From assembly GCA_037178855.1 (NCBI GenBank), contig JASJZC010000004.1:7006001-7070000 (forward strand): a DNA stretch of 64,000 nt, read 5' to 3'. Within the stretch, counting starts at the first letter, position 1. Every line of letters starts with the position of its first letter. The notes beneath the pieces are model-generated. The model did no database searches and was not told the DNA's origin. It saw only the letters and a program-made list of their open reading frames with translations. Positions 24,983-36,995 of the stretch are shown here, one piece after another. The position numbers and the translations under genes are program-made. Origin of the DNA: Oscheius sp. JU75. Its lineage: Eukaryota > Nematoda > Chromadorea > Rhabditida > Rhabditidae.

Positions 24983-27900
24983 TTAGAAGGTCTCGAAGCG
25001 ATGTTGAAGGGACGGGGCGTTCCTGGCCCGGTTGGCTCTCGAACAGGCACTACCGATTTGTTCATTGACGGCAGCCGGGCCACAGCTGAAGACACCGACA
25101 TCGGATACTTCACTGTGCCGGTTCTGGATGAACTTGAAGAATGCGTCAAAGTTGGGTCGGCCGAAATGATTGTGTGCCCGAAGACCCGTGAACATGGACA
25201 CGCCGGCGTGGTCACCACGGAAGTGCTTCTCGCAAATGTACTGAAAGTAGATGAATAATCTCCTTGTCTCTCTGTCTCTCAGTCTCCGTGCTTCTTTGAA
25301 TCTCTGTCCCTCTCTGTCTCTCAATGAACAAATCGGTAGTGCTTCTTTCTGTCTCCCTATCCCCAACTCACCAACATGGTAGTCCTCAGATCGTATTTGT
25401 GGAAGAACTGAGTGACAAAGATGTGAGTCTCCAACAGAGGCTCTCCCTCCTCACCCTCTATGTCCTTCAGCACATCCACGAACCATTCGTAGCTCTTATG
25501 GGACGGACAGACCCACAGGAAGTAGACCTTCTTGCACTTGACATTGTGATGTCTCCCTGACCGAATTTCCAGAACCAAGTCTGTCAATGTCGAGGCATAG
25601 GGAGTGACTCCAATTCCGGCTCCGACCAGCACAGCCACGTCGTAGCTCCTCCATTCCTGGTTTCCGTCCCCGTAGGGACCTTGGAGATGTATCAGAGGGT
25701 AGGGGGACTGGGTAGCTTGGGCCTTCAGGATCTCACTTCGCAGTTTCCAAGTCCAGGGCCCGACTGCCTTGATGTAGAGCTCCATAGTCGGCACCTGAGG
25801 GGCCGAGGCGATCGAGAAGGCGTGTTGTTCATTGAACTGGACGGAGAAAGCTGGCGAAGAGACCCGCACCCACTGCCCGGAACGAAATGTGAAAGAAGCC
25901 GGCCGCTTGAACTGTATGTAAATGATGTCCGAGGGCAGAATCTTGGCATTGTAGATTTGGAGGGACTTGTACTGTTGGCGCATTCCCATAAGACGGTCGA
26001 TGACAAAGACCAGGAAGGGGCCGATTACGTAGTAGAGGAACTTGGGGGACTGAAAGAATTTTGATTGGCTGAGAGACTGATAGACAGATAGACAGAGAGA
26101 CAGAAAGACAGATAACTTACATCAAGAAGTTTCGGCAATCCATGGAAGACTGCCAATGCATAGAAGGCATAGTTGAGAAGGTGGGTCAGTCTGAAGGCAT
26201 GGTATGCCCTCTTGATGAAGCACGGGATGGCAAAAACGTAGATGATGCTCATCACGGCCACGAGACAGATTCCTGTCAGACCTGTGATTGTCTCAAAGAA
26301 CCAGAAGCTGATAGATGGTAAGAAGTTAGTTCTGAAAAGAGATGATTACCCAAACTAATAGTCACCTCACCCAAAGACGGCTTCCTGGAAGAGACAGTGC
26401 AGTCCTTCTTGGGATTGCGTAGCTACATGGTAGAAGTTGACACAGTGACCGACAGTGTGAAGCAGAGCCCAGAAAAGGGCAAAGATGGCCACAATCTTGT
26501 GAAAAGCTATGGCAGAGTCGAAAGGGATGTACTCTCCGATTGGCCATTCTCTTATGAGGGTGATCACATTTCGACAGATGGTCAGCAGGATAAGTGCCAT
26601 GCAGAAAGAGAGGGCTCCTGAACTTATACCATCTCTCTGTCTCCCTATCTCTCTATCTCTCTGTCTCTTTGCCACTCTGTCACTGCTTCTCTGTCTCTGT
26701 TCCTCTGTATGTCTCTCTGTCTGTTACAGTAACGTCTTTGGGAAAACTCCTGTTTCTCTTCCAGATTAGCTCCAAAAGCAACAAAACTTTTGTGCACAAA
26801 CAACAACAGCATCGCAAACTTTACTATAGGAAATCAAAAAGGCCAGGAAGTCACTTAAACAAACTGTACGGTAGTAAATTGCAACTTTCTCTACTGTCTC
26901 CTCTCTCTTTGGTGTTCCCACGGGATCCTCTTGCACTACAAAATCTGCATCTCTAATTGCTGATCCTGAACAACTACTCTCCTCGAATCTTCTAGTTCTA
27001 CGGTCATCTGATGTCCCCGGATACTCGACTGCTGTCTCAGTCTCTCTGTCTCTCGATCTCTCTGTCTCTTTGCCTCTCTTTGTTTGCTGTTTCTCTATCA
27101 CTCACCAGCTGCTCCTCTTGTGATAGCAATCCCGACGCCCATGACCCTTCGAAGATCTCGATGTTCTGTCTCGAATCGGTAGTCTAAATAGTTCTCATGT
27201 ACTCTTCTCCAATTTTGAACCTACGCCAGAATCTTTCTGTGAAGATGTAGGCATTGATAGAGACGAAGATAAACAGTATGGCAATGTGCTGTCGATAGGT
27301 TTCGAGGAAGGCTGCTATCCGGGAGAAGATTCCGAGAGGCAGGAGGCAGGAAGCTGAAGTTGGGGGCAGGGCGAAGGAATTCAGTGACAGGGAGCTGAAG
27401 AGTACTATTAAAGAGACAGAGACAGTGCTTATGACAGTGACAGTGACAGCGACTCACTCTGAATCCACACTGATCTTCAGCCTCTGTCCTTTGATGTCCA
27501 TTCCCAATGGCTGCCTACTGTCAATCTGTGAGAAGACAGCTTCTAGATCCTCCAATCTCAGAGACTCCGAGGTGGGGTCGATTCCAGATCTGTACAGAAT
27601 TCTATCCACCAGATCATTCTGCTGATCCTCGTCTATGGTCACACCGGCCACCTTGTTCAGTGAACGGACGAAGTCCGCAAACTCCTTCCGGTTCACGTCA
27701 CCGTTGCCGTCAATATCACACATGGCAAACAGCAACTTGAACTTTTCCTTAGGGTTGGCTGAAAATAGAAAACTGTCTCTGTATCTCTGTCTCTCTGTAT
27801 AGCTGTCTCTCTCGGTCTCTCTGACTCCCTGACCTTCTCTTTCCGTGTCTCTGGCTCCCTGACTCTCTGTCTCTCTGTCCCACTCACCATTGGCAAACTC

Positions 27901-30900
27901 CTTCAGAACGGTCAGGAAATCAGCAAAGGACAGCTCCTCTCTTCCCTGTTTGTTGCAAACAGCGAACATTCGTCTCACGAACAGATCATCCTCCTTCATG
28001 CCCATAGCCAAAGCCAGTTCGTGCCTAGTGATCGTCTCTTGTAAAACCTCTCCTTCTTCAGCAGTCGGAGAACTGGTATTGCTCATCTCGGGCACATTGA
28101 AGACTCTGGCGTAGGCCTCTCGGAAGAAGTGGTCCAGACGGGTCTGACGTCTTCCCTTGGTCTCTGCCCTGTCCAGAATCTGTTGATTGGTCTCGGCTGT
28201 CACTTTGACTGTGCCATTGATAGCGTTCATGGTCTCTGCCATATGGGCGAGGAAGACTGTGAGGTGACGATCCGAAGGTAGTCGAAGAACTAGATCGTGG
28301 GTCTTGGGAAGAGTTATGAGACAGTAGGGTCCGAACATTTTGGAGCTGCCTGGGATTGTGTGGGAGATGAGGACCTATAAGACGGGGGTGTCACTGTCAT
28401 TGTCACTATCACTGTCACTCTGTCTTTGGTAGCCCTACCTCACAATTCTTGGTGAAGATGACTTTCCGTAGCATTCCACCTCTCGGCTTTCGGACAAGAA
28501 GACACCCAGGTTCGAATTCGATGATTATTTGACGGACGAAGGTCTCTTCAAGCCATTCAAAAGCTGAAAACCGATATTGAGCCAGAGAGACCCGCCATAA
28601 AGATAGGAGAAATAGGGAAACAGAGACCCACCATTCATTCTCATTTTATCCTGTTTCTCATCAGGATTCGCCTTTGGGTCCAGTAGAGTATAGTTGTCAA
28701 AGGCACTGTCCCATCCCAGAGCTCTTCTTCTCTGACAGAGCATGTATCCAATCCCGGCACAGACTGAAAGAGTAACAGTGACAGTGACAGAGACAGGAAC
28801 TCACTCAAAGGAATGCAAGCGAGCCCAATCAGAGTGAAGATGTAGGTGACTTCATTCCCAGTAAAATGATCGAACCGCATAAAAGGTACGCACTTTTCCA
28901 AGCCGGTCGTGTTTACCTGGAAGGGTTGGGGACAGGGATCACCCTCCTTCCAGAAGAAGACATCCTTCTGCAACATGTGCTCCGAGATCTCTGTCGTGTC
29001 TCTAATGATGTCTCTCAGGGTGATGTTCCGAATCTGGAGGATTTCCTCCTCGGTGAAGAGTCCATTCAACCGATTCTCGAACCAGAATCGGTCAGAGTCA
29101 CGGAGCCGAAGGAACTGGTCACTGATGATGGCTCGAAACAGTTCTCCAGGACCGTCGTCATCCCCTCCTTCCAGCATTCCTCCTACGTAGGCGTCCAAAG
29201 AGTTGACATCGTTCGAATAGAGCTGGGCCAGACTGTCGAAGAGGGTTTGGTTCTTGGCATAGAAGCCCGGATTGATCGTCTCCCAGGTTCGTGGAGGGAG
29301 ACCAAAAGTCCGACGCATGGCATTGTAGGGCGGGAGACCGTTGTCTCGACCTCTGGAATGGTTCTGTTGGGACAGAGAGACAGGAAGATAAAGGGACAGG
29401 GAGACATAGAGATAAAGACGCAGTGAAACAGATGTAAACTCACCGCATAATGGAAGAACTGCATACGTCCAGACGAGTGAAGTGCATCGGGCCGAAGATG
29501 AAGTCTGAAGAAATTCATGAACTATCTCCGTCGCTATCGCTGTTCCCGTAACTTTATCAGATACTGTAGAATCTCAGTACTGCTACTGTTAGTCGTTCGT
29601 AGTCTCTACCCTACTCTGACTCTCGTTCGTCTACCGTAATCAGGAATTACGATAAATGCTTCAACTTTCAACAGAACTTCGACAATTTGCATAAGAAAAG
29701 CTTTTGGACTTCTATAGTGATACTTGAACTGCTATGGGGGGTGAATGATCGCTGCTACTAAACCAGGAGAGAAACTAACGCCAGCGGGAATGGGACTGGA
29801 TGGTATGCTCTATGTTAGTGTCTCTGTCTCATTGTTCTTACCTCTCAAATCCTCCACCACGACATTATCATCCGCCTCCGCCAGCTGCGACGCCATTCCC
29901 AGTATGATCTCATCCACACTGTACTCTCCAACGATATCTTGAGCGTTCCACCAGTTCTGGCATAGTCTCAGAGCTGGGAAGCCGCCGACTTCAGATCGGA
30001 ACTGACACGTTTCACCCCTCTTCCTCAACAACATTGCCGGGGGAACAATGCTGTGAGGAAAGCGAAAGGCTGCCGCTGCGAAGGCATGGGAAATTCCTGG
30101 AGGGACGTGGGGCATGTACTTGGTGTAGGCTGGAATGACTTCCGGATCGCCGAGGAGAGCTGGGACGAAGTCATACAGGATGATCTTCTGGAAAGGAGTC
30201 AATTTCGAGAAGGTGACAGAGAGACAGAGAGGCAGAGACAGTAGAACTCTAACCTGTAAAGCAGCCACGACCCATCGTCTGGCAGCCTGGAAGACATCCT
30301 CATCGCTCCAATCCGGATGGTTTCTCTGGATTCTGTCAGCTTGCTTGTTGTGCCAACGGTAGAGGATGAGACCGAAAGAGAGAAGTCCGGGATTCTCGTT
30401 GACTCTGGAGTCTCCGAGGACTGAAAAGTGTCTCTTACTCTCTCTGTCATTGTCTCCCCGTCTCTGTGACTCTCTTTCTTTTTATCTCTCTGCCTCTCTG
30501 TCTCTATGTCTATCTGTCTATTTCTGTCTCACTATTTCTCTATCACTGTCTCTCCGAACTCACTGTAAAGTCTATCCGGATTCATCAGTCTATGAATCTG
30601 TGGTGGTGGAGGGTTGTTTAGAGGCAAATGAGGGTTATTCTTAGGTGGATACCCCTTGTCCCCCTCCAGAAACCGTCCATTCTTGAAGGATCTCTGTGAG
30701 GCGACCCAAGGCTCCTGGGTACTGTAGACAAAAGAGGCATCGATCCAGGACGTTCTATCATTGACCTGCTCTCTCGGCGAATTCAGTCCATGCCCGGTCT
30801 GCTTGTCGTACTTGGCCCTGGTGAACGGAATCTCCGTCTTTCCTTCACAATGCCGATCGAATACCTAAACTTTTATTTGTTTAGGTTGGTTTCTAACCAC

Positions 30901-31414
30901 CATACCGAGTCACATTTGGGCACTGGGATTTTAAGAATCTCCAAGGGGCAGCCGATTTGGGTAGATGCCATTATCTCATAGGCTACTACTTGACCTGAAA
31001 GAAGAGATTTGACAGAGAGACAGAGAGTGAGACTCACTAAAAAAAGCGCACATGGTGGTCATGTTGCGACGGTTTGGCTTCCCGGATGGCCCTAAAAATG
31101 GTAGTGAACAATGCTAAAATCCATAGCATACCTTGAAAAACGAGATCAGATATGGCTCTGGCTGACGGGAGGGACAGGTTTACCATGTAGACTCCGTCCT
31201 GGTAGTGAGAGGGAGCATCTCGGTGAAGTCTGCTTCCTGGAAACTTGTTTTGACTGACATAGATTGAAGGGACATTGACAGTGACCAATGACCTACCAGC
31301 AGATCCCCAGTCCGGATTGGCTAGATTGTTATACCAGCCATCGTACCTTTGGAACTCGGTCGTCCGTTGCAGGCCGACTGTCTGCCCGAGGAAGAGCAGC
31401 AGCGGCCACAACAT
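24983..31414 (-). CDS. Dual oxidase, copy B (BLI-3-like, proximal His kept)
   Basis: Nineteen phase-consistent exons from 31297-31414 to 24983-25240 give 1,491 aa. It has the same architecture as copy A: signal peptide (MLWPLLLFLGQTVG), peroxidase domain with the proximal-His motif FRFPHSIVPPAM, RLCQNWWNAQDIV and RGRDNGLPPYN, TM segment, EF-hand DIDGNGDVNRKEF, six ferric-reductase helices (AFHKIVAI, TVGHCVNFYH), then FAD and NADPH sites and C-terminus HRFETF. It reads closer to C. elegans BLI-3 than copy A does. It should be a full H2O2-producing dual oxidase with an active peroxidase ectodomain. It lies upstream of copy A on the same strand, head to tail. The 129-bp intron 27759-27887 is stop-free and in frame. 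The intron 26618-27105 holds a transposon-related relic. Confidence 0.95.
26735..27035 (-). repeat. Repeat relic in a Duox B intron, paralogous to 44290-44448 plus 46290-46450
   Basis: Read on the minus strand, this segment matches the plus-strand sequence at about 44295-44448 (CCGGGGACATCAGATGACCG; ACAGTAGAGAAAGT...CAATTTACTA) and continues without a break into the match to 46310-46450 (TATAGTAAA..GTTTGCGATGC; TTGTTGCTTTT.GAGCTAA). At 44 kb these two halves are split by the pogo-like element. The segment is open on the minus strand (PGTSDDR, TVEKVAIYYRT). I do not know what it encoded. Confidence 0.6.
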
Positions 31415-31632
31415 TGGTGGCGTTATGGTAGTTTTGCTGAAAATAGAGACTGGTTTAGGTTGGAGGTAGCGAGCAAAGCCAAACTACAAATAAGAGCGCG
31501 TGGATTTGACACCATTATTTGTGCTCACGGAGGAGATGGCAGTGTCAAATTGTTGAACTTTGAATTCTGCTGCCAGGTTTGAGAAAATAGATATCTACCC
31601 ACAAGGAAAACAATACGGAGGTGGGAGGCTTA

Positions 31633-31836
31633 GTCTCTGTCTCTGTCTCTGTCTCTGTCTCTGTCTCTGTCTCTGTCTCTGTCTCTGTCTCTGTCTCTGT
31701 CTCTGTCTCTGTCTCTGTCTCTGTCTCTGTCTCTGTCTCTGTCTCTGTCTCTGTCTCTGTCTCTGTCTCTGTCTCTGTCTCTGTCTCTGTCTCTGTCTCT
31801 GTCTCTGTCTCTGTCTCTGTCTCTGTCTCTGTCTCT
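31633..31836. repeat. Perfect microsatellite (GTCTCT) x 34
   Basis: Thirty-four uninterrupted copies of GTCTCT (204 bp) just upstream of the Duox B start. All frames are open, which creates meaningless Thr-Glu, Val-Ser and Cys-Leu repeat frames. Degenerate versions of the same unit fill many introns in this part of the window. Confidence 0.98.
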
Positions 31837-32259
31837 ATTTTTCTAGCTTGTGGCAATCGGTAGAAACCGGCAAAAAGTGACAATGAGAACTGATCTATGA
31901 GACGTCGCGTCTTCGAACAATGAAATTATTCACAGCCTCACACAAATACTGATCGGAAAGGAGAAGAAAGAATGATCAGAAGGAGCTACATGAAAAATGG
32001 CCTCTTTCGTGGAAGAGATCTTGACCACCGGCAAACACATAAAAACTGTCTGATCTAGGAGGCTGCAGTAGCAGCCTCGCCTATGGAACCAATATTTGTC
32101 TTCTGACTTTTTTTCGGGAGGGTGGTGGGGGAAAAATAGTTCCTCTAACCTTTGAGAAGTATTCAAGCGATGAGTTTCTAGTGTGAACAGCCTCAGTGTT
32201 CCATCAATCATACCGTCTACCTCAGTCCAAATAAGGTTTTAGGATCTAAAATGGTTCTA

Positions 32260-32960
32260 AACGTAAATTCGACGCGAACCTCTCGAATTTTTCGCTATTT
32301 TAGCCTATTTGCGACCCATATTTGTTGTTTTGTTTTGACCTAAAAATTAAATTCCGCGACCAAGAATACCTACATGGCATCAAGTTTAGAAGAAAAACTG
32401 CGAGATATACGTCGCAAAATCTTGAAACATGAAAAGTGAAGCTCAGCTTCTGTTTTGATTTCCACGTTTTTTTTCTTCTCTAAATTTGCTGTCAAGTGAG
32501 TTTGCACATGCTTAGAATTCGATTACGCCATCAGAATCTTGAACAAGTATGTGAAAAATGGTGAAAATTCCAAAATTTGGAGATTTCCAAAGACCGAGCG
32601 GCCTGTATTCAGATTCAGGTGTCGCTCTTCGTTGGAAACAGACTACATACTACACATACCCCTAACACATATCCGAAATCGGTAGGGGTAGTCTGACCCT
32701 TCCTTCGTCAGAGGCTCTACGCAGACTCTGTTATCTTGACAGGACCTGGCTTGTCAAGTTGGACTCGAGACGATGGACTCCTCAAACCTAGAAGTACAGG
32801 CATCAAGAGGTCTTACAAGAGGATGTTGCCAGGTCAAGCTGAAGTTTGGTAACCAGTACGGTGTCATTCGATAGCCCAAAACATCAGGATTAAGGGGAAA
32901 TATCTCTAAATTTGCTCAACTCCTCCCTGGGCAGGGGAAACCGCCGCCAAAAATGTCAGC
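32260..32960. repeat. Truncated relics of the pogo-like element family
   Basis: About 32480-32660 matches the element interior at about 44965-45150 (AAATTTG.TGTCAAGT.GGTTT-type block, TAGAATTCG.TTAC, CAAAATTTGGA-type block, GATTCAGGT). About 32834-32945 matches the 132-bp terminal repeat (GTGTCATTCGATAG, then CTCCCTGG). Order and orientation differ from the complete element, so at least two fragments are present. Confidence 0.6.
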
Positions 32961-34510
32961 AGAAACATAACCGTGAATCAAAACGCAGGGATCCTGGAAC
33001 AAGAGATCTGCTGGTCAAAGGGGGTGAGAGGGTGAGACACTGAAGTAATACCTCTACAAAACTCGTAAAAACGATAAGCTTGGTAGGAGACGGGAAGCTA
33101 GAAACCGGATAGTAATAGAGCGGGATAAGAACATTTAGCAGTCTCCCACAATGAAACACGTGCTCTCTGCTAACAGAAGACAAACAGACAAGTTGAACTG
33201 TGCCTGGTATTAAAGACTTTCTCTCTCCGGGAGGATGGCTGTTTGGACAAAGAGTGAGAGAGAGACCGAGAGGACACATCGAGTGTGGTGCGGGAGAGAG
33301 GGTCAGTCACAGCCCCCAGACCGCCAAATGAGTGACAAAAGGCCGAACTCTGCACACATAGAGAGACGCAATAAGATAATCAGAAATAGCCACCAGTCGG
33401 GAGAGAGACTGAGAGACAAGCAACTGGTTCTGTCCTTTTTCCAGGTCAAGGGTGAAGAATAAAAAAACTATATAGGGAGTAAAAGCATGGTAACAAATCG
33501 ATGTGGGGCTGGGACAAGATCAGATAAGTCCCCCCTCTGTCCCTGAGTGAAACGACTGGGCGAACCGGTTCGGAGACTAGCTGGAAGGTGGGGAGAGAGA
33601 GACAGAGTGAGAGAGGCCAGACGTCTTACGACAGATGGCACTACAAGCTGTTTGACCCTACCTGTGGGATGGGTACAGCTGTACTCTCTATAGAGACAGG
33701 GGACAGGCGATATGGAACTTGCTACAAAACACAGGATCATAAGGAAACTAGCACGAGAGCTAGAACTATGAGAACAGAGCACAATAGAAGCATAGAGGGC
33801 CTTTACGCCTTTAGCTGAAAAACAGCAATACAACAGATATTACAGTAGATCTTAGAAAGCGACAGTTCTCTTGAATCCTATTCTGTTCCTTCACAGCAAT
33901 TCGATGACCGATTGACGGAGAGACAGGCAACATTTCCCATTCTTTGAGAGTCAGAGTAGTTCCTTCACTTGGCATTCTTGACATCTGTACATTCCTTGGA
34001 TCGTCTTGGAGTCGTCCCTGGTCGTCCCCCAACAGTATAGGCCATGAATTGTTTCGTTTCGTACAAGTGCCTCTCCCTCTACGTTACTGTCATACTGTCA
34101 GTAGGAAATCCAGACTTTAGGCGCTGGAGCAGGCCACTACCAGTCTTGTCTAGTGGGCTCCGAGGCTTTCCATGAACTAATCCAAACATCGCTGTGGATT
34201 AAGTGGAAAGGTCCTCAGAGCCGGGAAGCCCGAGCATGACACCATCTTTGACTGATAGCTGCTACCGGTGGCAAACTTATGGGTAGCTGTCACATTTCAG
34301 ACTCTGTTCCAGAGAAAACGCGCGGGAAAATAGGGTGGCGCTACTGTTTGCACAGATTACTGTGGCCAAAAAGTGGCAGCTACTGGAAACACTCTGACCT
34401 CTGGAGGCGTCCGACAATCAAACTGAAAATCTTAGCTTGACAAAACGTGGCAAGATGCCTTATTGTTAGGAAGCGCTTGTTTTAAAACAGAAGGTAATAG
34501 TTCGGCAGGC

Positions 34511-36980
34511 TCCCGGGTCTGATTCGGTTTGACCGAAATCGATTTCGAACTGTAACGATTTCCGCCAAAATTCGATTTCGCGCTGTTATGATTTTGAACA
34601 GATCGATTTCGACATGTTCGGTTTCGACCAAATTTGTACGTAATCACGTACACGTTTTTCTACTGTGCTTCATAATTGTTTTCTTTTACGTTTTATTACA
34701 GTCTTTGTGTTTTCTTTCTTGCTTTTTTTGTCAATCTGCATATTTTCGCAGAATTATGAAGCCAATTAGGAAGCCCGAGACGATAGATCATCATTTGATG
34801 AGGCTGAAAAGGACGAACAAGGACGGATCTCGTATCTACAGCTGTTATTACCAGTATGCCTCATTGTTTTCGTCATTTTCTGACATTTACAGGGATAGAA
34901 TGTACTCTTCCTGTGCAGCAATAATCAAAAGAAGTGTGACAGGTCAATCTACCATCAAAGTTGCCCACAATCATCCGGCCGACGAGGTACTGAATATTGT
35001 AAGCGTACTGCATTCTTTTCTCATTTTTTTAAAGGCTGAAACCGAGAAAGTAGAACAACGTTTTAAAGCAAGAAGTCAGCCTAAAACGTCTTCGAAAGAC
35101 ATCATTGAAGAATCTCAACGCTCCCATTCGGCAGAAGTAATGAGGCTTCTAGGTTTTCATGTTTACTTCGTAATCTAACATCGTTTAGGAAGCTATGATA
35201 GCCAGCGGCAGAGGATATACCGTGCACGAGAGCAAAAATCGGCTGATTTCAAGTTGCTGGATCTCCCTGTCCCAGTATTTCAAGGAGCGACGACAACTAC
35301 GTCAGGTACAGCTACGTGTTCAAGCAGTCTGTAAAGTTGAGTTTATAGACGGAAAACGATTTCTACTGAAGGAATTATCTTGCTATGGACAGAGGATCGT
35401 CGTTTACGCCTCTGAAAACGACCTGCAGCTCTTGGAAAAAACCGATACTGTTTTGGTCGATGGAACGTTCCGAACAGTCCCAAAACCATTTCTCCAGCTT
35501 GTCAGCATACATGTATTTGTAAGTTTTTAATTTCAAGCTTATTTCTGCGCTATCAGATCGCAAAAACCATTACGAGGCCCGTTAGTTACATTTTACTGCA
35601 ATCAAAGAAAGAATCGTGTTACCAAGCCGCGTTCAAAGAACTGTTTTCTGGCCGGAATATAGTTGTCCGCTACGCAATATCAGGTTAGTTGGCTATTTAT
35701 CGTTTATTGCTATTGTCAAACAAGTTTTTAGATATGGAACCAGCCCTGAAAAATTCAATAAAGGCCGCAATTCCCGGATGCAGGCTGCATATCTGCTACT
35801 TTCACCTCATATCAAGCTGGCGAGAGCGATTGACACAAGAAAAGGATCTCCGGGCGGATATAAAACCAGGTGTGCTATTTTTTTGCTTAAATAATTGTTC
35901 TATAAAGGCGCAAAGTATCATAGGTTCTGGCTGAGAATACGAGCTCTCCCATTTTTCCCGCAACAGAAAACGGCAAAGTTGTTTCAGAAGATTTTTGCAG
36001 AAGAAGAGGCTACGATAACTGCCAGCCTTTTGAGTATGTAGCTTCTGATTCATAATTTTCGAGGGTTTCTTTTTAGACTTTTGTTCATATCTAGGAAAAA
36101 ATTACATCATGGGATCTGGAATTCTCACGCCCCGTTTCCCACCGAGCGAGTGGACAATGTTTGGCAGCCCTACGGACGGAATTCCACGAACTACAAACTG
36201 CGTTGAGTCTTGGCATCAGCAGTTGAACGCAAGTTTTTTTTTTTCTGATGTACATCAGTATTTTTGCAGAAAGTTACTAGTCACGAGTGCCCTCGTCTTT
36301 CGAAACTAGTCCAGAAGCTCATTGATGAAGAGGCCAAAACCGAGAAATACGGAGAAGTGCTGGCAAACTCGCCAAATTTGAAGGTATCCAAATCCTTTTT
36401 TTTTAAAACGGTTTGCTTAGGTGATACCTGGCCGCAAATTAAAAGAAGAAAGAAAAAATAACATCCTTGACAGCATTTTGAGATCGTCGAAGAGAAAAAA
36501 TGAAGGAAAAGATGACTACACGCCTGATCTGGAGGATATCGACAAGGTGGCCGACCAACTTCGCTACTTTCAATGAAGCCACTGCTCTTTTTCCTGGCAC
36601 AAAGCTTTTTCTAGTGTCATAATATCTTGCCTTGCCTTGAATCTCAATAAATTTGTCTTGATGGTTATCTTTACCGGTTTTCTTGGGGGGAAAACGCAGT
36701 TTTATCTTTATCAAGTGACTACAGTTGTCGTCTAGCCCCTGCTTGCAGCGATCGTCATCATCTGTTAGCAAGAAAATTACTTGAAAAACGGCCAAAAATC
36801 GAATAAAAACAAGCTGAGAATACGATAAAAACGATTTGTACGTGATTGCGTACAAATTTGGTCGAAATCGAACATTTCGAAATCGATTTGTTCAAAATCG
36901 ACTTGCCGCGAAACCGACTGCGGCGAATTCGAGCGCGGGGGAATCGATTTGTTCAAAACTGTCGCGGACCCAGGCTCCCC
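34511..36980 (+). mobile_element. MULE DNA transposon with FLYWCH finger
   Basis: A Mutator-like element with inverted repeats. The inner 57 bp of the repeats (34596-34651 and 36837-36893, inverted) agree at most positions, including TTTCGACCAAATTTGTACG. The outer parts are weaker. The coding part, from about Met 34756, begins with a FLYWCH-type zinc finger (CYYQRDRMYSSC then KVAHNHPADE) split by a short intron. The MULE transposase core follows: VDGTFRTVPKPFLQL near 35458, MEPALKNSIKAAIPGC with YFH near 35740, and NCVESWHQQLN near 36198. These hold the D, D and E regions of the DDE fold. Several short introns keep the frame, so it may have been recently active. Confidence 0.8.
34756..36600 (+). 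CDS. MULE transposase (FLYWCH + DDE), several small introns
   Basis: Exons begin at Met 34756 with MKPIRKPETIDHHL; an intron lies at about 34854-34892 and the next at about 34988-35034. Conserved text resumes at 35190 (REAMIASGRG-like) and runs to 35520 with VDGTFRTVPKP. Further exons give the second Asp region (about 35735-35870) and TTNCVESWHQQLN (36198-36235). After that the frame is unclear; the end near 36600 is an estimate. The protein would cut and paste the element through its terminal repeats. Exact exon edges past 35520 were not resolved. Confidence 0.6.
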
Positions 36981-36995
36981 CCTTCAAGTCAAAAA

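Larger units (their letters stand above)
31415..34493. other. Gene-poor spacer with microsatellite and transposon relics
   Basis: It holds the GTCTCT microsatellite (31633-31836), relics of the pogo-like family (about 32260-32960), and low-complexity GAGA-rich sequence around 33240-33620. I find no exon with family resemblance. Short open frames (for example 32956-33279 and 33468-33833, minus) have no features. Confidence 0.45.

Noticed and set aside
25681-26064. Plus-strand open frames antisense to the Duox FAD/NADPH exons
   Set aside because: Strong codon bias on the minus strand opens the opposite frame; these are shadows.
27454-28338. A single 294-codon frame through two Duox B exons
   Set aside because: Copy A and the family show an exon boundary here; the middle 43 codons are repeat-derived, so it is better read as two exons with an open intron.
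31633-31836. Regular repeats resembling a CRISPR array
   Set aside because: Unit is 6 bp with no spacers and the genome is a metazoan; it is a microsatellite.
31545-31883. Long Thr-Glu, Cys-Leu and Val-Ser repeat frames on both strands
   Set aside because: They are only the GTCTCT microsatellite read in different frames.
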